Shown: piece by piece, positions 42,601-53,500 of the stretch
How positions within the stretch are numbered: the stretch's first letter is position 1
How the letters are laid out: the number at the start of each line of letters is the position of its first letter
Source: Haliclystus octoradiatus
Lineage: Eukaryota > Cnidaria > Staurozoa > Stauromedusae > Haliclystidae
Length of the DNA: 64,000 nt
Direction of reading: 5' to 3'
Assembly: GCA_916610825.1 (NCBI GenBank)
Contig: OU744449.1
Location: forward strand, 17,577,344 to 17,641,343
Notes under the pieces: model-generated
Told to the model about the DNA's origin: nothing
Seen by the model: only the letters and a program-made list of their open reading frames with translations
Database searches by the model: none
Made by a program: the position numbers and the translations under genes

Positions 42601-45083
42601 ACAACTCGTAATTTAGGCTTTTTAGGTGTTGAAACACTATGATGGGGTAAGTACCAAATCCTTGGGTTTTCAATTAATCTGTCTCGCAATGTTAATTCTC
42701 TTGCATATCCCTTTAATAAATAATCCTTAATAACAGTTGAATACAATTTGAAATAGTCTTGGTCTCTTTCAAAACGACCTTTTAATGAGTAAATTCTTTT
42801 AAGGGCCTGGGGCTTATTGTTTGGTAATGAAATGTTCTCTTGTTTCCACAATAGCCCCATCTTATAATGCCCGTTAACTACTTTAGCTTGTGACGTAATA
42901 AGTATAGCTTTTCTATCATTTACTGATAATTCTTTTGTATCATTATATGCGGTACCAAAACTTTCTGTCGTCCAGAAATCTCTCAGATCACTATCTATTC
43001 GATCACACGATGTTTGGATTACATTGAGAGATGCTTTTAGATGTAAGTTACTGTTTCTATGTGTTGTACCAAATAACGTCCATCCTAACATAGTCTTTAC
43101 GGCTATCGGAGACCCTTCTTTCCCTTGGCGGTACTCTTGGGCTATTAAGGCTTCGGGGCAATCAGCGCCAATTAGTATCTCTACTTTAGTCTCGTTAATT
43201 CGGGGGAACTTTATGTCTTTGAGGTGTTCCCAATACTTAGCGTCTTGTAATATGTTCGGGCTAGCTGGTACATTAATATTTGGAACAGATACACAATTTT
43301 CTATTGTAACTTTGTTGTTGTTACTAATATTTTCTAATTGAATTTCAAATGTCTCTACTTTACTTTTTGTACATCCAGAAATTGTGTTAAATGACATAGT
43401 TGACGTTTTTCCTTTCACACCTAATCGTTTTTTCAGGTTTTCTGTCATTATACTGGTGTTACTCCCTGTATCCAGCAGCGCGTTTGTAATTATTGTGCCG
43501 TTTTTGCAGTTGATTTTCACAGGAACAACTTGTAAGAAGGTTGATTTTTCAGAAATTGAATGGCAATTTACAGCAGCATTATTATTTTCAACTTGAGTTA
43601 CTACATTTTCGTTTTCGTTACGTTCAGAATGTAATGAGGAATGGTGTTTTCGTTGACATGTTCTGCATTTACCATTTGAAATACACTTAATTTTTGAATG
43701 GCCTTGTTTTAAGCAGTTAAAACAGAGACGTTTTTGTTTTGCTGTGTCCCACCTTTCAGAAACGGAGAGACTGAGCCAACTTTGATATTTATTTACGGCG
43801 TGGTTTTCGTTACAAATTATGCAATCTTTACTTGTATTTTCTATTGTGGCACAAATGGTTCTTTTTGGTTTGGTTTTATTAATTATTTGTAATTGTACAT
43901 CATCATTTTGGATTCCCCAAACTGGATCATTGGCTGCTAACATTTCATTTTTGACAAATTGTACGATATTATAAATGTTTGGTACTTTATTCGATGAACG
44001 TATTTTGACTACGCGTTGTTGCCATCTATTTTGGGCGTATTGTGGTAATCGTGCTATTATTGATACCAAACTTCTCGACGAGTTTACATCATCAAAATAG
44101 TTGATTTGTTCTAGTGCCGCTGAACAGGCACAAAGTTCATGGTAAAATGTTCTCAAAGCAATGGGATCCTTTGGACGGATTTGTTCACCCTTTGCTACTC
44201 TGTCTATATATGCTCTGGATATAATAATTGGATTACCAAACATTTCTTTTAGAGTTTTTAAAGCTTTACAATAACCTTGCATATTTCTTGGTAAACCTTG
44301 CGTGGCTAATCTTGCTGGACCTTGTAAGTAGTTTATTAAATGTGCCATTTTGGCTTCAGATGTTAATGTAAATCTATCATGTACTTGATGTTTGAATGAG
44401 GCGATGAAATTATGATATTCTAACGGATCGCCATCGTATTTGTCTAACTTTAAATTCAGGGCGACCAACGTGTCGCCTAAACTGCAATCATTTGTTGTTG
44501 TTTTTTCGTACTTGTTTTCATTGACCAAAATATTATCAATCCAATGATCGAATGATATTTTTGGAGCATTTTTGTCGTAATTGTTATCAGATGTTTTCGA
44601 AATTACTGATTTGTTGTCATTATTTTCTTCGTTTTCGTGTAAACTTTGATTTTCGTGTAAACTTATCGAATTTACAAAATCTTGAATGCGTGTACGAGTA
44701 TCTGAATTGAAACGGCCGGATATACTTGAAATTGGTTCGTCTACCCGTTCTTCTAATTGATCATCAATTTCAGTGATGATTTTTTCATATTTTTCTTCGT
44801 TTTCAATGAAATATAAAGTAGAAACAGCTAATTCATCTTCATTTTCGACTGCTTCTTCGATTACTTCATGTAGTGCGCTAAAATCATTAAATGTTTTTTC
44901 TAATTTTTGACGATAAGAACGTATCATTCGTTTGCTGCCTCTTGTTTCTAGCAGATTTTCGACGATTGTTATCATGCGCGTAATAGCGGCTAATTTTCCT
45001 CCTCTAGAACGCCGTGCTCTATCTACAGCAGCGTTAGTGGGAACTTGTGGTGGGCTAATTTCACTTGAATGTTCTGAATCCAT
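39681..45083 (-). CDS. BEL/Pao gag-pol polyprotein, 1800 aa
   Basis: Single frame. N-terminal gag with the Pao-type block LDKYDGDPLEYHNFIASF (near residue 210) and Cys/His knuckles (CFNCLKQGHSKIKC, CRTCQRKHH near 445-480). Aspartic protease LDTGSNTS near 537. Reverse transcriptase with YMDD near 949. RNase H (FCDASEKGFGAV) near 1120. Integrase with an HHCC zinc domain (HSGIDC ... CITCKK near 1440-1470) and core GVDFFGPF near 1507 and RSDNGTNF near 1568. No stop or frameshift across 5.4 kb, so it could encode all retrotransposition functions. A C-terminal envelope gene is absent. Confidence 0.96.
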   Translation of the reverse strand: MDSEHSSEISPPQVPTNAAVDRARRSRGGKLAAITRMITIVENLLETRGSKRMIRSYRQKLEKTFNDFSALHEVIEEAVENEDELAVSTLYFIENEEKYEKIITEIDDQLEERVDEPISSISGRFNSDTRTRIQDFVNSISLHENQSLHENEENNDNKSVISKTSDNNYDKNAPKISFDHWIDNILVNENKYEKTTTNDCSLGDTLVALNLKLDKYDGDPLEYHNFIASFKHQVHDRFTLTSEAKMAHLINYLQGPARLATQGLPRNMQGYCKALKTLKEMFGNPIIISRAYIDRVAKGEQIRPKDPIALRTFYHELCACSAALEQINYFDDVNSSRSLVSIIARLPQYAQNRWQQRVVKIRSSNKVPNIYNIVQFVKNEMLAANDPVWGIQNDDVQLQIINKTKPKRTICATIENTSKDCIICNENHAVNKYQSWLSLSVSERWDTAKQKRLCFNCLKQGHSKIKCISNGKCRTCQRKHHSSLHSERNENENVVTQVENNNAAVNCHSISEKSTFLQVVPVKINCKNGTIITNALLDTGSNTSIMTENLKKRLGVKGKTSTMSFNTISGCTKSKVETFEIQLENISNNNKVTIENCVSVPNINVPASPNILQDAKYWEHLKDIKFPRINETKVEILIGADCPEALIAQEYRQGKEGSPIAVKTMLGWTLFGTTHRNSNLHLKASLNVIQTSCDRIDSDLRDFWTTESFGTAYNDTKELSVNDRKAILITSQAKVVNGHYKMGLLWKQENISLPNNKPQALKRIYSLKGRFERDQDYFKLYSTVIKDYLLKGYARELTLRDRLIENPRIWYLPHHSVSTPKKPKLRVVFDAACKYGGTSLNENLLTGPDLLNNLLGCLLRFRQNRIAILADIEGMFNQVHVNDEDIQALRFLWYKDEDLSSQPTEYVMMTHLFGAKSSPCCALSALRQTAEDNAEHYSTQACETINRNMYMDDLLKSVDDEEEAVTLATELMSMLQKGGFKLTKWNSNSTAVLDALPEAERKKSVKLSNDANKGERALGVTWNIEQDTFTFKVANDLCEQPNTKRGLLSTISSIYNPDGVLSPILLQPKLIMQELWRRKATWDEYMNDNEVKQWECWKNQIKGIENVEIKRHLYEGLKSKVNKNDLHIFCDASEKGFGAVAYLRASTDDEIKVVFLTGKARCAPLKTLTIPRLELQSALMASRLGAMIIKEMDIGFNDVTYWSDSKTTLAYIANEDRRFQTFVANRVAEIHDLTEVPQWRHVPGQLNPADDVSRGINPHELSLDSRWLAGPDFLQEDEGTWPQQTEQEENITDKLEFKPTVMSIVVAKDDPLEQLIERYNSWYKLKRIIARCFQFVNNCRSRSDERKLLLCVEDISQAENRLMKYVQCHNYSEEITALKKEKPVPSKSSIKQLCPFIGDDGLLRVGGRLRNSALPEDVKHPILVPRRHIIAKAIINDYHEDLAHSGIDCIMAAIRRRFWIPSIRSLLKFISGSCITCKKMNARPMQQQMADLPTSRVTASFPFSSTGVDFFGPFYVKVRRSQEKRWCCLFTCLATRAVHLETTSSMDTDHFINVLRRFQSRRGNPEEIRSDNGTNFVGAERDLREAIANWNQQKISKYLQQKNTKWIFNPPAAPHFGGIWERLVRSAKRAIKAIMKDQIINPETFDTIVIEAEGILNCRPLTACSDDVNDLQPLTPNHFLLVRSIVHLPPDIFEKRDVITRKNWRRAQALLNMFWKRWNNEYLGQLQKRTKWTTKQRNVSIGDLVLITEEPRVRGYWPMARITKINQSADGLVRSAEVKTANGKLTRPIAKLCVLENSVL

Positions 45084-45129
45084 GTTTACTTAAATGGATT
45101 ACGTATTTGCCTTGACCAAAATGTAAAGA

Positions 45130-45147
45130 CTCCGGTTCGACGGACCA
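45130..45147 (-). other. BEL/Pao primer-binding site
   Basis: Four bases inside the 5' LTR, minus strand TGGTCCGTCGAACCGGAG begins with TGG, complementary to a tRNA 3' CCA. The tRNA species was not identified. Confidence 0.6.
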
Positions 45148-45151
45148 AAAA

Positions 45152-45798
45152 TGTACAGGTTCTATTCAATTTGAAGGCGGACTGTACAAACCTTCCTTAG
45201 AGACCCATACATTGAAGCTATTTACTATATTGATAAGAAGACTCACCAATAACATACGAAGTGTCAAGGACAGCTTCGGGAGAGATACATAGAGTGACAC
45301 CAATGAATACACCAAATTCTCTTCTTTTGTAACTTGATATTGATTTGATATATAATTTCTCTTGATTTCGTAACATATAAAACATATATTCTCATACATA
45401 TATAAATCTTCTGGTATACATTCCACTCTTACTTTCTATCTTTCACATCTTTATAGTTAATTTGTCTTGCATTTATACTAAACTATATCTATTATTAGGT
45501 AAGGTTCCACGCAAACAATACGTAGGCATATTAAACATAACGTGGTGTATTTCATCCTTGTCACGCAAACAATGCGTAGGCATATAAGCATTACGTGGTA
45601 TATTTTATCCTTGTCATCCTACATAACATCATTAGGCTACTTTCAATTATACGCTATTATCCACGCAATGAGTCATCTATGTTCGTTTTAATTTAAGTAC
45701 TATATTAGTCATTATTATTTCAATGTTCATCATAATTTTTAGTGTAGTTTTCTTCTATTAATGTTTCATTTATTTCCTGAGTCCAATCGCTCTCAACA
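45152..45798 (-). repeat. BEL/Pao 5' LTR
   Basis: 647 bp, identical by eye to 39010-39656. Followed at 45799-45803 by the AGGCC target duplication. Confidence 0.95.
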
Positions 45799-45828
45799 AG
45801 GCCTATTGTTGCACTCGATTTAAGTAAA

Positions 45829-46708
45829 CGAAGTGTATAGCCGTCCGGTTGCCGGACGCCTTTTTCAAAGTGATAGCTGTCCGGCACTCAATTTGCGCAT
45901 GCGTGTGCTTTGCTTTGTGCCAGAATTTATTATCACACTAAACTTCAACACGGCAAGTCACACAATTGTTTGGTGGTTTCCTCGTTGGATTTGATGATTA
46001 AATACCTTCAAGATCTGAAATATTGCTGTTCCCAAGTAAAAAAGAACCTGTTTCGGAGTGATGAATTACAGCGACAAGATAATATCGTTGGCTTTGGAGT
46101 TATATCTTGCAGGCTAGCGCTCGTTTTTTATCATTTAGTTGTTTGGCTACTCAAAAATATATATTAATATTATACAACGCGAAAGCCGAAGGGTTTCTAG
46201 AATGTTATGGTGGCAAATCATAATGAAGTAGTTTTTATTCAAACGATAAAACATTTCCCACCAAAATCTAACTTTTCTCGTGAAGTCAATGATGTATTTA
46301 TCACTTCACTCAGTATTTGTTCACAATTGTGATTTGAGATAAACTTGAAATTAACACTCGGACACAATAAACAAAAATTTCATCGCGATTCTTCTCAAAA
46401 GCGAGCCGATGTCGATGGGAAAAATACAAGGAGTATTGCAATTTCAAAGCTTAACCTTGATCAACAACAAAAATAAACAAGGTTTCTATAACTTAGATTT
46501 CACTCTCCTTTCAGGCTAGCATAGAGTTGACTTAAAAAATATAATAATTCATAATCTGTTGATGGTTTGAAGTTAGAATATTATTTTATCTTCTTTGAAT
46601 CAATTATTATCTTTGTTGCTTCGAATAGTATTACGCATGCGCAAATTGAGTGCCGGACGGCTATCATTTTGAAAATGGCGTCCGGCTACCGGATGGCTAA
46701 CCACGTCG
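45829..46708. mobile_element. Mutator-like non-autonomous element, 880 bp
   Basis: Inverted ends of about 75 bp (CGAAGTGTATAGCCGTCCGG left; CGACGTGGTTAGCCATCCGG as reverse complement on the right, both running on to CAATTTGCGCATGCG). Flanking 9-bp repeats TTAAGTAAA/TTATGTAAA match at eight of nine; 9 bp is typical of Mutator-like elements. Removing it restores the LINE frame. No transposase inside. Confidence 0.82.
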
Positions 46709-46760
46709 TTATGTAAAACCTTTGACACGATCAACCCTCCACTTTTGATGGCAAAATCTA

Positions 46761-48443
46761 AAGTGGGAATAAACCCCCAGACTATCTTTACATATGTAAT
46801 AGAACCCGACGTGAAAAAAGCAATGGCGTAATTTGTTTTTCGATCTGGAAATTATTTCTTGGTGAAAAATGCCTTCAAAGTGGTGTTTTGGCCCAAATGT
46901 CGCTGAGGGAAAAAAAGGGATTGGATCTAGCTTTATGACGACAAAGTCACAAGTCGTGCGGTTTTTCTAATAGACTTTAGATCGGATTAATCACGCGATG
47001 TTTCGTTTGAGATGGCGTAGCTCTGTAACGGCAATCTATTTTTCTCTCCCACAAAACTGAGGTAAGGAAGAACATATAAACTCAAGAGTAGCAAAATTCC
47101 AGATGATTTAATGATTTTAAAAATCACGAATTTGAAGAAAATAAAAATCAGCAAATGTTCCATTCGTAGCGCGCGTTATACAGATTATATTTTGACATAT
47201 CATTCTCACACATATTTAACACATATCAAAAGATTCTCTGGTGACCACAATAGCTAGCTAAGTAGAATGTATTGTTGTAAGCATATGTCTGAACTGAAAA
47301 TGGAGTATTCTTTTGAGGGTAAAAAGCAAAATGTATGGTGGGAAACGCTATTAACCGTTGGTTTATAGTCCTCTTTTCACAGAAACGAAATCTGTCCATC
47401 TGATTTATCGTCTCTGTAGAAAGGTATTTTGTGCAAAGTAGCTTCTGCCACTGTATTACCGCATCCTATAAACTACGGATTGTGACATGATGCTAACATG
47501 TTCTACTTTCTAGCAAATGGAATGAATACTAGCTAGTTATGGTAAAAAAATTGGTCGCGTATGTATAATCAGGAACGAGACTTCACATTGCAAAACCCTA
47601 ATTTTGTTAATCAGATAACGTTGATGGAGAGGGTAACAATTTATGCAATGAAGATATACTGCAAAACAGAAAAGTGATAGAATATGCATTACTGTAGTTC
47701 TAGTATATGGTTGTAAACTTGAATAAGAACGTCCAAGCCCTCATATCATTTTTGTACTATTTTCCGAAAAGCGAACCGGCGTTCTCAACGGCTAGCAAGA
47801 TATTTTATAGAATTTACAGTGTAATGTACTGAAGAATTTTCGATGGTTTTATAATAATTGAATGCTTGGTGAATGAATGATGAAGACTTTGTTAGAGTAT
47901 CAAGTATAATATATTTATCTACAGTCGTATTTAAACTATACGATTACATGGTTTAAGTTTTACTAGACAAGCAGCAATTTCAAACTTGAACTTTGAAATG
48001 ATAATTGAAAAATGTCTATTTAATAGTTTAGTAATACTTAAATAAATCCGAAAAAGTACAATTAATACTTTGCAGTACCATCTATCTCGGGAAAAGTTGT
48101 CTGTGCATGACTGTGCAAATCGAGTCAGGCTACATTCACACCTAGATCATGAAAAGGAAAATTTTTTTGTGTGACTTCTTGGAGCTAGGTCACCTCAAAT
48201 ACAACGTCGCGTGATCAGCCCACTCTTAAGTCTGTTAGACAAACCGCACGACTTGTGACTTTGTCGTCATAAAGCTAGATCCAATCCCTTTTTTTTCTCA
48301 GCGACATTTGGGTCAAAACACCACTTTGAAGGCGTTTTTCACCAAGAAATAATTTCCAGATCGAAAAAAAAATTACGCCATTGTTTTTTTCACGTCGGGT
48401 TCTACTACATATGTAAAGATAGTCTGGGGGTTTATTCCCACTT
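46761..48443. mobile_element. TA-flanked element with about 240-bp inverted ends, 1683 bp
   Basis: Left arm about 46761-47005 and right arm about 48205-48443 are long imperfect inverted repeats starting AAGTGGGAATAAACCCCC. Flanked by TA (46759-46760, 48444-48445). Removing the element rejoins the interrupted LINE frame exactly. No transposase was recognised in the 1.2-kb interior; superfamily uncertain (Tc1/mariner-like by TA duplication). Confidence 0.85.
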
Positions 48444-49300
48444 TAAGGCATATGGATTCAATGCTGACCAATGCACATATGATATGTACATACACAGCGG
48501 TAACTGTCTTTGTATTTATGCAGAGTCTAGTAAAATACGAATTTAAACAAATAAAGATGATGATGATGATGATGATGACTGATGAGCTAGCCTAGATAAA
48601 TTTCCTTGAATAATTTCCGGTTTTCCTCGCCACCTTCACCTCAATCTGAACAAAGCATAGAAGGAAAAAGCCAGATTAATAGACTAGGTTTTTGTCAGTT
48701 GTCAACAATTTTTTGGATTTTGAGTCGGATGCTTTTTTTAATTTTCATTAGTCATCTGTAATTTGATTTTGAGGAATAAAATTGAAAGACATAAATAAAT
48801 AACCAAACACCCAGTCTGCAAATAATACGGTTGGCCGCTCCCAAGAGATTTTATAGTCATACAGTTGATTATTTCCAGCTTGATAATCCTATGTAAAAAT
48901 TATATTTATTTTCAAATACTGACTTGTCGTAGAAACGATGGGCAATTTACAATTTAAAACAAAAGTCAATACCAACAATGTATTTTTATTACAACAACGT
49001 TTCGATTGATTCAAATCAATCATTTTCAAGTTACTATAGGTAAATAATTAAAATGAATACAAGCTTCGAGATAAAATGTTTTAATTTATAGGATTGATAA
49101 AAATATGTTTATTCCCAAGGTGCTAAAATTGATTACGAAACTAACTAATGTTAAAAAAGGTTAAAAATTCTAAGGGAAAAACAAACAACAATAAGGGAAA
49201 AAAACACAATAAGGGAAATCAGAACTCTTTTATTTAAAAACAAGAGCCTTTATCGAATCTTTTTGAGTGTTCAGGGACGGATTCATTTTTGTATGAATAA

Positions 49301-49473
49301 TGTAACGAACCACGATTTCATATATAAAATAGTTATCGAGACGAAATAAGAAGACAACCGTTTCGAGTGTAAATCACGTTCAAAATCAATCTATTTCATC
49401 ATTCTAAGTACATGCTAAAAAGGGGATCCCATTACGCAACAATTATACACTTAATAAGACGTCATTCTCTACA
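49301..49473 (-). repeat. Ty3/gypsy 3' LTR
   Basis: 173 bp, TG...CA ends. Differs from 54496-54668 at one base (CATATA versus CGTATA near its start). Confidence 0.95.
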
Positions 49474-50513
49474 TTATCTCCTCTTCTAAAATTAGGAAGC
49501 AGAATATTTAAAAAACAACAATCAATACAGTTTACGTCATTCAATTTATCAGCAATCTCTAAATTTATATTTGTTGCACAATTAATTAAATTAACTGCTG
49601 GTACATCTTTTGGTGGCTTGAACCAGGTTGGCGGGTTTTGACCTTCATATGGGCGTAGTCGGTCATGGTGAACAACTTTTGGTTTGGTCTTTTTCTTCCG
49701 TTGAATCCTAAATACCACGTCTGTAACCTTCTTTGTGATGGTATAGGGCCCTTCCCATTTACGTTGGAGGCAAGGTGTATACCCAACGCGACGTTTTGGA
49801 TTGAAGAACCACACGGCGTCCCAAACATTAATTCTTTTTTCCGAACGCCCGGTGTCGTAATTCTTCTTTTGCTTGTTACTCTCTATGGATAAATGCTTAC
49901 GGGCATATTCATGTATATCCAGTAACTGATTTTTCAACTTTTCTGAGTACTCCATTGGTGTGCTGGGAGATGGCCCCACTTGGTTTGGGCAGCCAAAGAG
50001 AAGATCTACTGGCAATCGAATGTTGCGACCTAGCATCATCTCGCATGGTGCACAACCTGTAGTCTCGTGCACTGCAGATCTGTACGCCATGAGAAGTAAG
50101 GGTAAATGTATATCCCAATCGCGTTAATGGTCTGCAACAAATATGGACATCATTGTTTTCAAAGTTCGGTTGAATCGCTCCACCATTCCGTCTGATTGAG
50201 GGTGCAGGGGTGTTGTCCTTGTCTTATTCAATTCTAATAGCTGGCAAACTTCAGCAAACAATTTTGACTCGAAGTTTCTGCCTTGATCGGAATGAATTTC
50301 TAATGGGACACCAAATCTTGAGATGAATTCATCCACCAGAATCTTTGCAACTGTTGAAGCTTCTTGGTTTTCCATAGCATAAGCCTCTGTCCATTTAGTA
50401 AAGTAATCAGCTATTACAACAATATATTTGTTACCTTTGCTTGACAATGGAAAAGGTCCAGTGATATCTATGGCAACTCTTTCCAATGACACACCAACGT
50501 TATATTGCTGCAT
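49443..50513 (-). pseudogene. Gypsy integrase core and C-terminal domain, with nonsense codon
   Basis: Integrase core in frame 50513-50124 (DITGPFP, TKWTEAY, SDQGRNF, PQSDGMVERFNRTLK). A TAA after VADH at about 50124-50126 splits it from the same frame at 50090-49443, which has the rest of the integrase (PCEMMLGRNIRLPVDLLF, WEGPYTI, HHDRLRPY). The core is also in a different frame from pol upstream. The 3' end overlaps the LTR. Confidence 0.88.
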
Positions 50514-53500
50514 GGATGCCTTTGGCTTCCGAGCTGGCCTTTCTTAGTTGTACATAAGTCACATTGTTTGCAGTATAATAGGATATCATGCCGATAGTGA
50601 GGCCAATAGTACCTGTCTTGAATGCGTTTAAATGTTTTTTTTCTCCCTAGATGACCGCCAGAATGTGTGTTGTGTATAATCTTTAAGACATCTATTATCA
50701 AGGTTCTTGGTAGTAATAGTTGCTTAATGTTGGAGCCTCCACTCTCTGATTCGTAACGGCGGTAAAGCAGACCACCAATTATTTCCAATCTTTCCCATTG
50801 GGCCAATAGAGATTTCACATCATTGCTTTTGTTGACGATGGACTGCCATTGCGGTTTCACTGTTGATGACTCCAGCATGACAAGGACTGGACCAATTGCA
50901 TGATCTTCCAATTGCTTTGTCCGCAACGTGACGGTGTCCATACCTTGAAGCCAAGCAGAATCAGTTGTTGTTGAAATGGCTGTTGTGGTACTGCGAGTAT
51001 TGATAACTTGACACTTTGAGGATTTTTCTTCAAGCCGATCACATTTTGAACAATCCACACAAGGTCTTCTCGACAATGCATCAGCGTTATTGTGGAGTAC
51101 CCCATTGCGATGATGTATTGTGAAGTCATACAGTGACAATTCTTCTAACCATCTAGCCATTTGCCCCTCTGGATTCTTGAAGTTTAGTAGCCATTGAAGT
51201 GCACCATGATCTGATCTCACCATAAAGTGCCTTCCATACAGGTAATGATGGTAATTTCGTACAGCTGCAACAATTGCCAACAATTCCTTTCTGGTTACAC
51301 AATAATTTCTTTCCGATTTAGTTAGACTGCGACTGTAATAGCTGATAACTTTGTATCCTCCTTCTTGCATCTGCGATAAGACTGCTCCTAATCCATTGTT
51401 GCTTGCATCTGTATCTAGGCAGAATGCACCATCCAATGAAGGATATCCTAGGACAGGCGATGATATCAACTTTGATTTCAATGTTATGAATGCAATTTGG
51501 CAATCTTCAGTCCAGATGAAGTCGGATTGTTTCTCTGTTAGACGGTTCAGTGGTCTTGATATTTCGGCAAAGTTTTTCACAAATGAACGATAGTATGAAC
51601 ATAGGCCAAGAAAAGATCGAACTTCGTCAACTGAGCAAGGCGTTGGCCAATCTCTAACAGCGCTAATCTTCTCAGGATCTGTTGAAATGCTGTCTTCTGT
51701 GACAAGATGACCAAGGAACTTTACACTTTGTTGGAGTAAATTACATTTCTTTGGACTAAGCTTTAATCCAGCCTTTTGAAGTCTTGTGAAAACTGTACTT
51801 AGTCGTTCTAATTCTTCATCAAATGATCTCCCATGTACAATGATGTCATCAAGATATACTAACAATATTTCCCATGACAGGCCAGACAGTACATGTTCCA
51901 TAAGACGTTCAAATGTGGCCGGTGCATTGCAAAGACCAAACGGCATTACTGAAAACTGGTAAAGGGCTTTGCCAGTTGAAAAAGCTGTTTTCTTTTTATC
52001 TTCATTAGCCACCTCAACTTGCCAGTGCCCTGAAGACAGGTCGAGTGTGGAAAACCATTTAGCTCCACTGAGGGCGTCCAACGAGTCATCTATCCTTGGT
52101 AGAGGGTATGAATCCTTTACAGTGGTGTCGTTTAACTTTCTGTAATCAACACAGAATCTAGTTGATCCATCTTTCTTTTTTACTAGAACGATTGGTGAAG
52201 ACCATGGACTAGATGATGGCTCAATAATACCTCTCTCCAACATCCTTTGCACTTCGCTATCAGCTTCATCCCTCTGACTGATTGGTAGACGTCTTGGTCT
52301 TTGACGAATTGGAGTTGCAGTACCAGTGTCGATTTTGTGTTTCACAATGCTTGTGCATCCAATGTCTGCTGATGAGCTTGAGAACACAGTTTGGAAGTCC
52401 AATAATAATTGTTTAACTCCATCACATTGACCAGGGGTCAAGCTGCTACAGCTCCTCTCCAGAAGGTCAGTCAGGTGAGCAGGTATTGTTTCGTTTTGGT
52501 CAGCAGTTTGATTACAAGTAACCCCTCTTGCGTACTGTTGATATTCTTCATTATTCTGTGCATGAATAAGCTTAACTGATTCACACATTCCTGCTATTGT
52601 TCCTTCATACAATGTACAAGGGCTTTCAGAAAGGTTAATCATTCGCAGGTTGATCTTTCCACAAGACACCCCACAATTTACCAATGTTTTTGCAATCATC
52701 ACCTGGCGCTCTAGCAAACCAGTTGAAGTTTCAATGAGACCAAGTCCAATATCTTGAGACTCTCTTAATTCTGCTGGTACCATCAATTCTGATCTAGCAG
52801 GAATAGTTATGGTCTTTGAAACAGCCACACGCATAGTTACGTCATCATTTAGTTCCTTTTCCTCAGGTCCACAGCTTCCTTTAATTCCCAACACACTTTT
52901 GTCACTTTCATTGCCAACACCAGATGTGACACCAGATGTCTCTAATTTATAGCAGCCATCTTTCCAACGCAAATCAAGTTGATGTTTTATCAGGAAATCA
53001 ATGCCAAGTATGCCGGCAGTGTCAATATCTGCAACCCAGACAGTGTGAATAGCTTTGTCAATAACCCCAACAGATAGAAACAAATTTGCTTTGGCTTTAA
53101 AAGGGACCATTTTACCATCAGCCAAAGTCATTTGAGCATCCGTTGCCATGGCAACTATTTCACCAGATTCACATATCTTGTCAAATACAGAACATTTCAG
53201 CAATGTTACATTTGCCCCAGTATCAACTAAGAACTCTACATTTTGTCCATTTACATTCACGTTTACGTAAACGCCATTGCAGTTGTTTACATTTGCGTTG
53301 TTTCCAGTCATAACAAAGGGCATCCCCTTGGGCATTCCCTGACTTGCAGTCGAATTGAGCCCTTTCAATTCGGCTGAGGAGCGTTTCCCGACGTTTTGTT
53401 GTCTGCGCCGGAAATTGCACCAGATTTTTCGTTCGTTGTCTTTTGTGGGCAGGAGCGTGACATGTGACCAACGTCTCCACATGTCCCACACTTTCCTGGA

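Larger units (their letters stand above)
39010..45798 (-). mobile_element. Intact BEL/Pao LTR retrotransposon
   Basis: Complete element of 6789 bp, minus strand, with 647-bp LTRs that I read as identical, a 5-bp target duplication AGGCC (39005-39009, 45799-45803), a primer-binding site and one unbroken gag-pol frame. LTRs begin TG and end CA. Identity of the LTRs implies a very recent insertion. Confidence 0.96.
38845..48583 (+). mobile_element. Old LINE RT fragment split by three insertions
   Basis: Segments 38845-39009, 45804-45819, 46718-46758 and 48446-48583 read in one continuous reverse-transcriptase order on the plus strand: GHSCTTALLKITEDW, then IVALDLSK, then TFDTINPPLLMAKSK, then AYGF. 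The gaps are BEL/Pao, a Mutator-like element and a TA-flanked element. The LINE ends in an AAATAAA(GAT)n tail (48550-48583), but the RT catalytic FADD part is deleted. CR1/L2-like by motif. Confidence 0.82.

Noticed and set aside
39925-43596. Several plus-strand frames of 60-116 codons
   Set aside because: Antisense shadows of the BEL/Pao gag-pol frame.
46841-48360. Long inverted repeat as a possible assembly fold-back
   Set aside because: TA duplication and exact restoration of the interrupted LINE frame show a genuine insertion.
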